A stretch of 64,000 bases of DNA, taken from Gemmata palustris. Lineage in GTDB: Bacteria > Planctomycetota > Planctomycetia > Gemmatales > Gemmataceae. The position numbers and the translations under genes were made by a program. How positions within the stretch are numbered: the first letter of the stretch is position 1; every line of letters starts with the position of its first letter. Of this stretch, positions 9,407-18,000 are shown piece by piece. The notes under the pieces are model-generated. The model made no database searches, was not told the origin of the DNA, and saw only the letters and a program-made list of their open reading frames with translations. The stretch is taken from contig NZ_JAGKQQ010000001.1 in the NCBI RefSeq assembly GCF_017939745.1, positions 4,588,001 through 4,652,000 on the forward strand, in the 5' to 3' direction.

Positions 9407-9609
9407 TGGGTGGTGGTTCCGAGACCTTCTCTGCGGCGCTCCGCCGCGGGTGCGGTTGCTTGCGATTGCGTTCCCAGGTGCGTTGTTCTTTATCGCCCGG
9501 CCCGGGTGGTCCAGGCCGTACTGAATCGACCGGCGTCTCCGGCCCGGACCACCCGGGCCGGGCGTCGTGAACGCATCTGGTCCACGATAGAAGTCGGTTC
9601 CACCACCCA
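9407..9609 (+). ncRNA. Retron msr-msd-like RNA, copy 2
   Basis: It has the same architecture as copy 1. a1 at 9407-9416 pairs with a2 at 9600-9609 (10 bp), then comes a TT/TT internal loop, then CCGA (9419-9422) with TCGG (9594-9597). The small hairpin at 9431-9449 has a GCGGCG-CTC-CGCCGC core. The 11-bp base of the long hairpin is 9474-9484 with 9570-9580. The upper stem is 9494-9518 with 9540-9564: 25 positions, one A-C mismatch, 21-nt loop. Relative to copy 1 the small hairpin changes on both sides in a pairing-preserving way, and the upper and outer stems are different sequences. It ends 43 bases before the SWIM gene. Confidence 0.75.
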
Positions 9610-9652
9610 TGATTCTCAGGCGCCCGTCATTGGCCGGGCGAGAGGTCGCTGA

Positions 9653-11347
9653 ATGCTGCTGAACACGGCGTATCGCGGGCGGAGCAACGTCGCACAGACC
9701 CCCGTCGGCTTGGCGGTGTCGCTGGCGCCCAACTTGCGCCGCGACCGCGTGAGCTTCGTGGGTGTGCTGCGGCAACCGCTCCGTTTCCGCGAAGCGATGT
9801 CCGCGCTCCACGATGTCGTCATTTCTGATTTGCGCTTCAAACCAAAAGACAAGACCGGCTACGAGGAATGGAAGAAGCAAGAGGCCGCGAAGGAAGCCCG
9901 TATCCGCACCGAGGCCGTGAAACTCACGCGCGCGGAACTCGAGAAAGAGCGCGGGCGCCCGATGCCGCAGGGCCTGGAGCGGCGCTTCCAGAAGTGCCGA
10001 CAGCGGTACTGGGAGGCGCGCACGCGGTACGGCAACTTGCTCTCGCGCGAAGACCCGGAATTGTGGCGCATGCTGATGCCGTGCGACCCGGTCATCACCG
10101 TCAGCCCGGACGTGATGTTCTTCGAGTGCTTCAGTGCGGACGAGAGCAGTTACGGGTGCCTCACGGTCGAGCGCGAGGCGTTTGAAGCCGAAACCGATGT
10201 GGCGCTCGGCACGACAAACGTCGATTATTCGTGGCGCCTTTACGAACACTTTCAAACCATTCGGAGCTACCGCGAAACGCGGTTCACCATCGACCCAATG
10301 GGCTTCGAGGTGCAGACCACGTCGGACGAAGCGGGGTACCGCGAAGAGAAGATTGACCTCCCCCAATCGTGGCTCCGCGGGTTCTCGGCACTGCAATCCG
10401 CGATGAGTTTGCCGATGCGCCGCGTGCCGGTGAGCCGCGAAGGGATTTATGCGCTGGTCGCGTTCCTGAAGCGCCACAAGGCGAAGGCGTCGCCGCGTGC
10501 GGTTCGCTTTGAACTGACGCCCGGGGCACCGGTGAAGATCGTTCTCGAGCCGTGGAACAAGGAGATCGTCCTTCACGATACGCCGTACCCCGGTCCGCGC
10601 AAGGAGGTGATTCGCACCTGGGGCCGCGATCGGCTCCGCGTGTTGGGTCGGCTCCTTCCGCTGCTCGATGGCGTGGACGTGTACCTGCTCGGGACGGGCC
10701 TGCCCAGCTTCTGGGTCGCGAAGATGGGCGAGATGAAGCTGACGCTCGGGCTCTCAGGGTGGACCACGAACGACTGGACCAGTGGCGGCAGCGCGATCGA
10801 TCAACTCGCGCCCCCCGTCGCCCCTTCGACCGAGGTGATGAACGCGATGGCGGCCGCGTTCAAGCAGTCGCCGACATGGACGCTCGACGCGCTCGCGAGC
10901 AAGACGCGCGCTTCGGCGCCGGTGGTGTCGGCCGGGTTGAACAAGCTCGCGCTTCTGGGGCAAGTGATTCACGATTTGCCGCACGGCGTGTACCGGTGGC
11001 GCCAGGTGATGCCGGTCACGCTCTCGGCGGAAGTCATTGGCCCGGAAAACGAAGAGACGGTGGCCGCACGCGACCTGAGCCGGTGGAAGTGCCGCGTCAC
11101 GTCCGACACCGTGGACGCGAAGGGCCAGCGCCGCGTCGTGGGGACGGTCGACGGGCGGGCGGCGTCGGAGGTCACGCTGGACGCGGACGACCGCATTGTG
11201 GCGGGCAAGTGCGCGTGTTCGTACTTCTACACGGGCGGCTTGCGGAAGGGACCGTGCCGGCACCTTCAGGCGCTCCGCAACAAGGCGCTCGATATTGGGA
11301 CGGATGGCGGCACGCTCGATAGCTGGTTCAAGCGGTTCACGAGCTGA
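9653..11347 (+). CDS. Winged-helix and SWIM zinc-finger protein of the retron locus
   Basis: 564 residues, ATG at 9653 with GAGAGG upstream. Residues of about 395-450 look like a winged helix (PTWTLDALASKTRASAPVVS then GLNKLALLGQVIHDL), and near the C-terminus there is a SWIM zinc motif with C520, C522, C535 and H537 (CAC...CRH). The N-terminal 380 residues are not recognised, although a charged helix lies at 75-125. SWIM domains bind DNA or protein, so a nucleic-acid-binding or effector-regulating role is plausible. It sits between RNA copy 2 and the small anchored protein, on the same strand as the RT. Type XIII retrons are, from memory, described with a WH-SWIM protein. Confidence 0.78.
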   Translation: MLLNTAYRGRSNVAQTPVGLAVSLAPNLRRDRVSFVGVLRQPLRFREAMSALHDVVISDLRFKPKDKTGYEEWKKQEAAKEARIRTEAVKLTRAELEKERGRPMPQGLERRFQKCRQRYWEARTRYGNLLSREDPELWRMLMPCDPVITVSPDVMFFECFSADESSYGCLTVEREAFEAETDVALGTTNVDYSWRLYEHFQTIRSYRETRFTIDPMGFEVQTTSDEAGYREEKIDLPQSWLRGFSALQSAMSLPMRRVPVSREGIYALVAFLKRHKAKASPRAVRFELTPGAPVKIVLEPWNKEIVLHDTPYPGPRKEVIRTWGRDRLRVLGRLLPLLDGVDVYLLGTGLPSFWVAKMGEMKLTLGLSGWTTNDWTSGGSAIDQLAPPVAPSTEVMNAMAAAFKQSPTWTLDALASKTRASAPVVSAGLNKLALLGQVIHDLPHGVYRWRQVMPVTLSAEVIGPENEETVAARDLSRWKCRVTSDTVDAKGQRRVVGTVDGRAASEVTLDADDRIVAGKCACSYFYTGGLRKGPCRHLQALRNKALDIGTDGGTLDSWFKRFTS

Positions 11348-11358
11348 CGGCGGATTGA

Positions 11359-11458
11359 ACGAGCCGCGACCGCAAGGGAGCGGTGGCTAGTCGCTTCCTG
11401 AGTGTTGGATCCTGCCGCAAATGGCTGCGCCTTCCGCTCCCTTGCGGTCGCGGCTCGT
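11359..11458. repeat. Dispersed palindromic repeat (REP-like), copy A
   Basis: Perfect 25-base inverted arms (11359-11383 and 11434-11458) surround a 50-nt spacer. Near-identical arms recur at 23904-24004 and 45256-45353 with unrelated spacers. All three lie between genes, so this is a genome-wide intergenic repeat family rather than part of the retron locus. Confidence 0.85.
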
Positions 11459-11499
11459 GACAAAGAAACGGGAACCGGGGTAACTCAAGGGGCATTCTG

Positions 11500-11982
11500 G
11501 TGACGAAGTCGGTTCTGTTCGCGGGCGTGCTCGGGGGATTGCTCGGTGGGTTCGGTGGCTACGCATTGCTACGGACGCTCCCATCGACCTTGAAGTCGGC
11601 ACAGGTTCCCGACGCGCCCCGGAGCGAAGCGCGCGCGCTGGCCGATGAGTTGGTCGCGAAACTGAAGGCCGGCAAGAACGATGAGTTCCTCGCGGTCGTG
11701 CGATCGGGCTTCAACGAATTAACCGACGATCAGTTCGGTCAGCTCGGGCTGCAGATGAAGACCATGCGCTCCAATTTCACGAGGGTGTACGGCGCGCCGA
11801 GCGAGTTCGAGTTCGTTCGCGAGACCACGTTCGGCGGCGACGCCGTGCGGTTCGCGTACACCGAGAAGTTCCCGCACGGGTGCGTGGTGTGGTCCTTCAC
11901 GTATTACGCCAGCCCCAGCGGGTGGCAGGTGTCGGGCTTCCAGTACCGGAAGCTGGATTCCGCGTTTGAATCGGGGTTGTGA
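11500..11982 (+). CDS. Small membrane-anchored protein of the retron locus
   Basis: 160 residues from a GTG at 11500, with AAGGGG about eight bases upstream. Residues 5-28 form one glycine-rich hydrophobic segment (VLFAGVLGGLLGGFGGYALL), a membrane anchor or uncleaved signal. The remainder is a small alpha+beta domain with a helix rich in Lys and Glu (RALADELVAKLKAGKNDEFL) and strands such as VVWSFTYYASPSGWQVSGFQ, which recall NTF2-like or DUF4864-like folds; this is only a resemblance. It lies 20 bases before RNA copy 3 and 270 bases before the RT on the same strand. It may be the third accessory protein of the retron or an unrelated passenger. Confidence 0.7.
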   Translation: MTKSVLFAGVLGGLLGGFGGYALLRTLPSTLKSAQVPDAPRSEARALADELVAKLKAGKNDEFLAVVRSGFNELTDDQFGQLGLQMKTMRSNFTRVYGAPSEFEFVRETTFGGDAVRFAYTEKFPHGCVVWSFTYYASPSGWQVSGFQYRKLDSAFESGL

Positions 11983-12002
11983 TACCGAACCACTGAAGCC
12001 AA

Positions 12003-12205
12003 GCGACCGGCTCCGAGACTTAAACATCCTGCGGCGCTCCGCCGCGGGTGCGGTTGCTTGCGATTGCGTTCCCAGGTGCGTTGTTCTTTATCGCCGGTCG
12101 AATTCGTGGCCTTCCGGCCTGAATCGACCGGCGTCGCCGGAAGGCCACGAATTCGACCGGCGTCGTGAACGCATCTGGTCCACGATTGAAGTCGGAGCCG
12201 GTCGC
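12003..12205 (+). ncRNA. Retron msr-msd-like RNA, copy 3 (adjacent to RT)
   Basis: This copy directly precedes the RT gene, the usual retron position. a1 at 12003-12016 pairs with a2 at 12192-12205 over 14 uninterrupted base pairs that include the CCGA/TCGG core. The small hairpin is at 12029-12047. The 11-bp base of the long hairpin is 12072-12082 with 12168-12178. The upper stem is perfect over 27 bp (12092-12118 with 12136-12162) with a 17-nt loop. Arms plus loop total 71 nt, exactly as in copies 1 and 2. The candidate branching G is at 12017. Outer and upper stem sequences are unrelated to those of the other copies. Confidence 0.8.
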
Positions 12206-12255
12206 CTTGTTTACCCACCGACCGCACGGTCGGGGCTTGCCGTGCGAGCGCTGTC

Positions 12256-13854
12256 ATGAGCATGTTCGACTGGATCTTCCGGCGCAAGCGCGACGTAACC
12301 CCGTCCGCGGAGAGCGCTCCGCCCTCCGTTCCCCCGCCACCCGATCCGCGCCCCCAGCAACAAGCGCCGAAGGCCGAACCGCAAGCCGAAGCGGTCGGCG
12401 ACCCGTACTCCGCGTCGGAATTTTTGCCCATCTCGAGGCAGGAGATCGTGGACGCGGCCCAGAAGCACGGGCGCCTGCTCGCGACCGCGTTCCAGTTCGG
12501 GCGCCAGAGCATCATCCCGCCCGTCAGCGACCCGCGAACCGAGATCATCGACCGCGCACTCGTCACGAACGGTCTCCTTTCGCCGGAAGAACTCAACGAG
12601 ATCCACCGCGTCGGCGAGGAGTACGAGAAGGTCCGCCCGACCGAACAGGGCATGGCCGCGGCCGCAGGATTGGCGGGTAACGCTGCGGTGAAAGCGTACC
12701 GCGAAGCGAAGGAGCGCGCGAAGGCCCGCAAGAAGGCCGAATCCGCCGAACGGAAGAAAGCGCGTGCGGAGGCGGTGCGGCGCCGACGGGCCACGGACGT
12801 CATCTTCCTGGGGCGCGGCGTCTCGGGCCGGCTCCACCTGCGCATGAGCGATGAGGCGAAGCTCACCGCGCTCGGGCTGCCCGTGCTGCACGCGCCCGCG
12901 GACGTCGCGAAGGCACTCGGGCTAACGATCAAGCAACTCCGCTGGCTCAGCTTTCACACCGAAGTGGCTACCCGCACGCACTACGTCAAGTTCCAGGTGC
13001 CGAAGAAGTCCGGCGGGGTGCGCACGCTCGCGGCCCCACACAAGAAGCTCAAGGCCGCGCAGCACTGGATTCTCGGGAACGTCATCAACAAGTTCCCGGT
13101 GACCGAAGCGGCCCACGGTTTCGTTGCCGGGCGCGGGATCGTGACCAACGCAAACCCGCACGTGAACAAGGCCGTGGTCGTGAACCTCGACCTCTCCGAC
13201 TTTTTCCCATCAATCGCGTTCTTCCGCGTGCGCGCGGTCTACGAGCGCTACGGCTACTCCGGCAGCGTCGCGACCGTTCTCGCGCTACTCTGCACCGAGT
13301 GCCCGCGCACCGCCGTTACCTACGCGGGCACGAAATACGAAGCCGCGACCGGCCCGCGCGGGCTCCCGCAAGGCGCGCCGACCAGCCCCGGGCTGTCGAA
13401 CCAGGTCGCGCGCAAGCTCGATAAGCGGCTGCTCGGTGTCGCGGCGAAGCTCGGTCTCACCTACACGCGGTACGCGGACGACCTGACGTTCTCGGGCGGC
13501 GCGGAACTCGCGGGGAAGATCGGCTGGCTGCTCGCGAAGGTGCGGAACATCTGCCGGGAAGAGGGGTTCGCGGTCAACGAGAAGAAGACCCGCGTGATGC
13601 GCCGGAGCGCGGCGCAGGTGGTCACGGGCGTCGTGGTGAACGACAAGCCGTCCGTGAGCCGAGACGAGATTCGCCGACTGCGTGCGATCCTTCACCGCGC
13701 GAAGAGTGAGGGGCTCGACGCCCAGAACCGCGAGGGCCGCGAGAACTTCCGCGAGTGGCTCGCGGGCAAGATCGCGTTCGTGAACATGGTCCGCCCGGAC
13801 GTGGGCGCGAAACTAAAAACCGCCCTGGACTCATTGGGCGAACGGCCGGCGTGA
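12256..13854 (+). CDS. Retron-type reverse transcriptase with long N-terminal extension
   Basis: 532 residues, ATG at 12256 (a second in-frame ATG is at 12262). The RT core spans about 240-510: VKFQVPKKSGGVRTL, the retron NAXXH motif as NANPH (298-302), LDLSDFFPSI (motif A, 311-320), LPQGAPTSPGLSN, the catalytic YADD (406-409) and the retron VTG motif (456-458). The NAXXH and VTG motifs separate retron RTs from group II intron and DGR enzymes. The first 235 residues are unusual: a Pro/Gln-rich linker (about 18-45), an acidic helical segment and a strongly basic Lys/Arg/Ala coil (146-180). It would reverse transcribe the msd part of one or more of the three RNA elements. Its start lies 50 bases after the a2 end of copy 3. 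Confidence 0.93.
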   Translation: MSMFDWIFRRKRDVTPSAESAPPSVPPPPDPRPQQQAPKAEPQAEAVGDPYSASEFLPISRQEIVDAAQKHGRLLATAFQFGRQSIIPPVSDPRTEIIDRALVTNGLLSPEELNEIHRVGEEYEKVRPTEQGMAAAAGLAGNAAVKAYREAKERAKARKKAESAERKKARAEAVRRRRATDVIFLGRGVSGRLHLRMSDEAKLTALGLPVLHAPADVAKALGLTIKQLRWLSFHTEVATRTHYVKFQVPKKSGGVRTLAAPHKKLKAAQHWILGNVINKFPVTEAAHGFVAGRGIVTNANPHVNKAVVVNLDLSDFFPSIAFFRVRAVYERYGYSGSVATVLALLCTECPRTAVTYAGTKYEAATGPRGLPQGAPTSPGLSNQVARKLDKRLLGVAAKLGLTYTRYADDLTFSGGAELAGKIGWLLAKVRNICREEGFAVNEKKTRVMRRSAAQVVTGVVVNDKPSVSRDEIRRLRAILHRAKSEGLDAQNREGRENFREWLAGKIAFVNMVRPDVGAKLKTALDSLGERPA

Positions 13855-14001
13855 GCCGGCTGGTGGTGATGTAACCACGTTTGCCCAGAATTGATTCACC
13901 GGCTACACACTTGTTTGTTTCGGTCCGCTTGCTAACGGCTTATTTACTTGCCCCGATCGCCTTACCAGCCGGTTTACACCGGCCGTTCGCCAGGAGGCTT
14001 C

Positions 14002-14946
14002 ATGCGACTCTTTCTCTCCTTCACGGCGCTCGCGTTCGCGCTGCCCGCGTTCGCGGCGGACGCGCCCAAGCACCCCGGTTACCGCGTGCTCGCGCAGGAC
14101 AAAGGGCACGTGGTGCTCGTCGGGACCGATGGCAAGATCGAGTGGGAGGTGGAGTGCAAACACAACTCCCACGACATCGATCTGCTCCCGAACGGCAACC
14201 TGCTCCTGCACACCGCCCCCGCGACCGTGACCGAGATGACGCCCAAGAAAGAGGTCGTGTGGAAGTACGAGGCGAAGCCGAAGGAGGGGTACAAGGGGCG
14301 CATCGAGGTTCACGCCTTTCAGCGCCTCGCGGACGGTAACACGCTCGTCGCGGAGAGCGGCAACAAGCGCCTCGTGGAGGTCGATAAGGACGGCAAGATC
14401 GTGAAGGAAATCGCGCTCAAGGTGGAGAAGCCGGACCCGCACCGCGACACGCGCATGGTGCGGAAGCTCGATACCGGGAACTACCTCGTGTGTCACGAGG
14501 GCGACGGGTGCGTCCGCGAGTACGATGCGACGGGCAAGGTCGTGTGGGAGTACAAGCTCGACCTCGGCGGGCGCAAGGCCTCGGACGGTCACGGCCCGGA
14601 GGGGCACGGGACCGCGGTGTACGGCGCGCTGCGCCTGGCGAACGGCAACACCGTGATCGCGGGCGGGAACAACAACCGCGTCCTGGAAGTGGACAAAGAC
14701 GGCAAGGTGGTGTGGAGCATCGATCAGAAGGAACTGCCCGGCATCACGCTCGCGTGGGTCACGACGCTCCACGCGCTCCCGAACGGCAACCTCATCGTGG
14801 GCAACTGCCACGCGGGGCCGGACAACCCGCAGCTCTTCGAGGTCACCCGCGACAAGAAGGTGGTGTGGACATTCAAAGACTTCAAGACGTTCGGCAACAG
14901 CATGGCGACGTCCCACGTGCTGGACATCAAAGACGTGAAGCGCTGA
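14002..14946 (+). CDS. Exported PQQ-like beta-propeller protein
   Basis: 314 residues with a short signal peptide (MRLFLSFTALAFALPAFAAD). The ATG at 14002 has AGGAGG five bases upstream, which decides the start. The mature part is a run of propeller blades with motifs such as RVLAQDKGHVVLVGTDGKIE, VDKDGKIVKE and LPNGNLLLH/LANGNTVIA, as in PQQ-like or arylsulfotransferase-type propellers. Catalytic residues are not evident. It is co-directional with the RT, about 150 bases downstream, but has its own ribosome-binding site and a strong terminator, so it is probably a separate unit. Confidence 0.82.
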   Translation: MRLFLSFTALAFALPAFAADAPKHPGYRVLAQDKGHVVLVGTDGKIEWEVECKHNSHDIDLLPNGNLLLHTAPATVTEMTPKKEVVWKYEAKPKEGYKGRIEVHAFQRLADGNTLVAESGNKRLVEVDKDGKIVKEIALKVEKPDPHRDTRMVRKLDTGNYLVCHEGDGCVREYDATGKVVWEYKLDLGGRKASDGHGPEGHGTAVYGALRLANGNTVIAGGNNNRVLEVDKDGKVVWSIDQKELPGITLAWVTTLHALPNGNLIVGNCHAGPDNPQLFEVTRDKKVVWTFKDFKTFGNSMATSHVLDIKDVKR

Positions 14947-14968
14947 GAAATGGGTAGTGATTCGTGGC

Positions 14969-14997
14969 AAAGGCTCCCAGCGATTCTGGGAGCCTTT
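14969..14997. terminator. Intrinsic terminator
   Basis: A 12-bp stem AAAGGCTCCCAG/CTGGGAGCCTTT with a 5-nt loop, followed by CGCGTTTTT. It lies between two convergent genes and can serve both. Confidence 0.85.
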
Positions 14998-15017
14998 CGC
15001 GTTTTTGCGGGCGCGTT

Positions 15018-18000
15018 TTACCGCCCGGAAATCCGGGTCAGGGCCTCTTTCGCCTGAATGGTTTGCAGGCACCCGGGTGAACCGCGGCTGAGGGCTTCGA
15101 GGTGTGCTTTCGCCTCCGGCGTACCAAGGTGTTCGAGCGCGTCCATCGCGCGGCGGAGCCGCAGGGCCGCGGGGGAGGGGCGCTCCGTTCGTCCCAGGAT
15201 CGCTGTGAGACGTTGACGGGCCTCCGCGTCCGTGGCTGCCCCGAGTGCCTCCCGTAACAGCGACGCGATCGACTCTCCCCGCTTCTCCAGTTCGGCCGTC
15301 GCCCGTTCCCGATCCGCGAACTGTTCCGACGAGAGATCCTTGACCCACCCGGCGATCGCCTTCGGGTCGATCGATTCCGGCTCCAGTTTCTGCTTGAGCA
15401 GAGCGATGGCCTCCTTGGGCGACGCGCAAAGCTCACGCACCGCCCGGAACGCCGTCGCGGGTGAAGCGTCTGCCAGGTCGGTCCAGACCCGGTCGGTGTT
15501 GAAAGACGTGGGGGCTCCCGGCCCGTACACATCCCAGACGAAGACCGGGGCCTCGTAGCTCGCCCCCACAATGGCACGGGCGTCCGGCGCGAAGTGGGCG
15601 ATGGTCGGTCCCTTGTGGCCGGAGAACGTGCGGATCACCTGTCCGGTAGCGAATTCCCACACGCGGATCGTGCCCGCCCCGTCGACCGTGAGCAGCTTCC
15701 GCCCGTCGGCCGAGAACTCGCAACTGACGCCCGAGAGGTCGTTGGGCGATGCTTTGGTCGCTTGCCCCTTCAGTGTGTGCATCGCCCGCCCGTCCGACAC
15801 CCGCCAGCACGTCACGTCTTCGGGTCCGCCCGCGACGAACGCACCATCCGGAGAGAACGCGATCCCTTCGATCAGTGGTCGCCCGGGAACTTCCACACGA
15901 GTCACCCGGTTGTGGCGCCGCAGCTCCCAGACGTCGATGGCGGTTCCGTTTTGAGTCAGCGAACAGATTGCCAGCCGGCGGTTTACGGCGTCGAAGTACG
16001 GTACCCCCATCCCTTTGTAGCCGAAGGCCCCGGGACACGCCTCCGACCAAAGTGCTTTCCCGGCCGCGATGTCCCAGACCGTCAGCACATGGTCCTGCGT
16101 GACCGTTACGAGCAGCCGGTCCCGGTCCGCGAACGTCGTGTGCCACGGGTAATCGGACACACCTTCTAATCGGGCGACCACTCGGTCCGTGGCTACTTCC
16201 TTAATCAGAATCGCCAGTGGGAGCCTGGGCTTACTTTTCGGGATATCAAGCTCGACGCGCATCCGCCCGTCCTCGGTTCTGATGTCGTCGTAGTGCGATT
16301 TGGGACGATATGCCTTGTCTTGCAGAAACTTCCCGCTCTGCCGGTCGACCGTGATCGTCCGGTTGGACTGGCGCAGTACGACGTTGCCGCGGGCGTCGAA
16401 GCGGACCGGGAGCACGTACTCGTCCGCCGACTGTGGGTGCCGCGCGTTCTTTTCGAGATCCCACACCGTTACCCGCCCCTCGTAGTTGCGCGTGCTGGCG
16501 AGCAGTCGGGAATCCGGGGAGAACGCCACGAGTGCGGGCCAGGCGAAAGGTATGGACTGGAGCTCCTTGCCGCTTTCCAGGTCGAGCACCCGTATCTCGC
16601 TCGATGACGCTGATTCTGTAGAAACCGCCAGGAGTTTTCCGTTCGGACTGACACTCAGGACGCTGGGCACGGCCGGTACTGAAATGGACCGGAGCACTTT
16701 GCCGGTCGCGATGTCCCTGAAAGTGACCGTGCCGGTGCGGGGCTTCCCCTCTTGCGCGGTGCCAGAGATGGTGATGAACGCTCGCCCGTCGTTCGCGAAC
16801 GCGGCGTTGTGGATGACGTCGTGTTGAGGAACGAGATCCGGCGCGAACGATCGCTTCGGCTCCCCGGTCGCGGTGTCGAATATCGGGATCGGGCGCCCCT
16901 GGATCGGCGCGCACACTTCGGACCCGCTCGGAGTAAACAGGACGCCGGCGTAAAAGTAGAGCCAGTTCTCGGGGACGGTTGTCGTTTTTGCAATGGTCCT
17001 TTTTACCTCGCCGGTCGCGGTGTCGCCGAGCAGCATCTCACTGTTCCGGCGGACGACGGCGAACGTTTTCGCGTCCGGAGAGAAACCCGTACCGATAATG
17101 CTGTTCGGCGGGAAGTGTTGGTTTGGGTCCGCTTCTGTGTACAGAACCTTTTCCAACTCCTGCCGGCCCGTGGCCGCGTTGAACGACCGGAACCCGTTCG
17201 CGTCCAGAACCAACAGTCGCTTGTCGTCTGCTGTGAACGCCACGGCGACTGTCCGGTAACACATGGTGCTCTGGTGCGGATCCACGGCGACCGGGACGCG
17301 GTACACTTCCTTCCCGTTGGCCAGATCCCAGACGCGGACCGACTTGTCCCCGTTCGCGGGCGAGGCCGTTGCCAGCCGGCGCCCGTCGCGGCTGAAGGCC
17401 ATCGCGCCGACCTCTCCCGCGTGCCGCAAGCGCGGCGAGCCGATCCGCGCAACCGCCCCTTCGGGGAGGCTGTCGCGCGTGACCAGGGCATCCGCCTGCG
17501 TATCAACTTTCGCTTCTTCCTTCTTTGGTGCCTGCGTCGGGGGAGAGGTGCTGGCCCCGGAAGAAAGCAGCACGACCGACGCAACGGCTCCCGCGACCAG
17601 AACGCTTACCACCGCAGCGGTAACGGACGAACCGGTCAGGAACCGGGTGACCGCGTTCACGGGGCTGTGGGCTGCCATCGCACCGCGAACGATCGCGTCG
17701 TGTGTGGCACCCGCGGACCCGGTCGTCGAGTCGATTAACAACAGCGACACGGCCACCGACAGTTCCACTCCGCGCCGTCCCAACCGATGGCGCAAGGTCT
17801 CCCGGCCGCGCTGGAGCCACCCTCGGACCGCGCCAGGTGTCGTTCCCAAGCGCCGGGCTGTGTCCTCGACCGTGTTCCCCTCGATGGTACACAACAGAAC
17901 GGCCGATCGATGAGCCGCGGGCAAGCGGGCGAGCTCCTCATCAAAAATGGCCATGACTTCGCGGGCCGAGAGCTGATCCAGGGGCGACGCGGTCGGATCA

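Noticed and set aside
9653-11347. SWIM protein as a MuDR-type transposase
   Set aside because: SWIM domains occur in such transposases, but no DDE catalytic core is visible and the context is the retron locus.
9058-12205. MITE or other DNA transposon interpretation of the three elements
   Set aside because: Terminal arms differ between copies, there are no target duplications, and the internal order fits msr-msd. The complementary but unrelated stems are not expected from transposition.
9058-12205. CRISPR array
   Set aside because: Only three units of about 200 nt, far apart, with complementary rather than spacer-like variable parts; no cas genes.
9007-12259. Short open frames across the three RNA elements sharing ERIWSTIEVG-like residues
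   Set aside because: The shared peptide only reflects the conserved nucleotide flank. The frames cross the variable stems with no conserved protein, and the covarying stems argue for RNA.
12256-13854. Group II intron or diversity-generating RT
   Set aside because: NANPH and VTG are retron features. No intron maturase domain, intron structure, or template/variable repeat pair was seen.
13855-14001. Possible fourth RNA element after the RT
   Set aside because: Short complementary bits (AGCCGG/CCGGCT, GTGGT/ACCAC) exist, but none of the conserved retron-RNA flanks are present.
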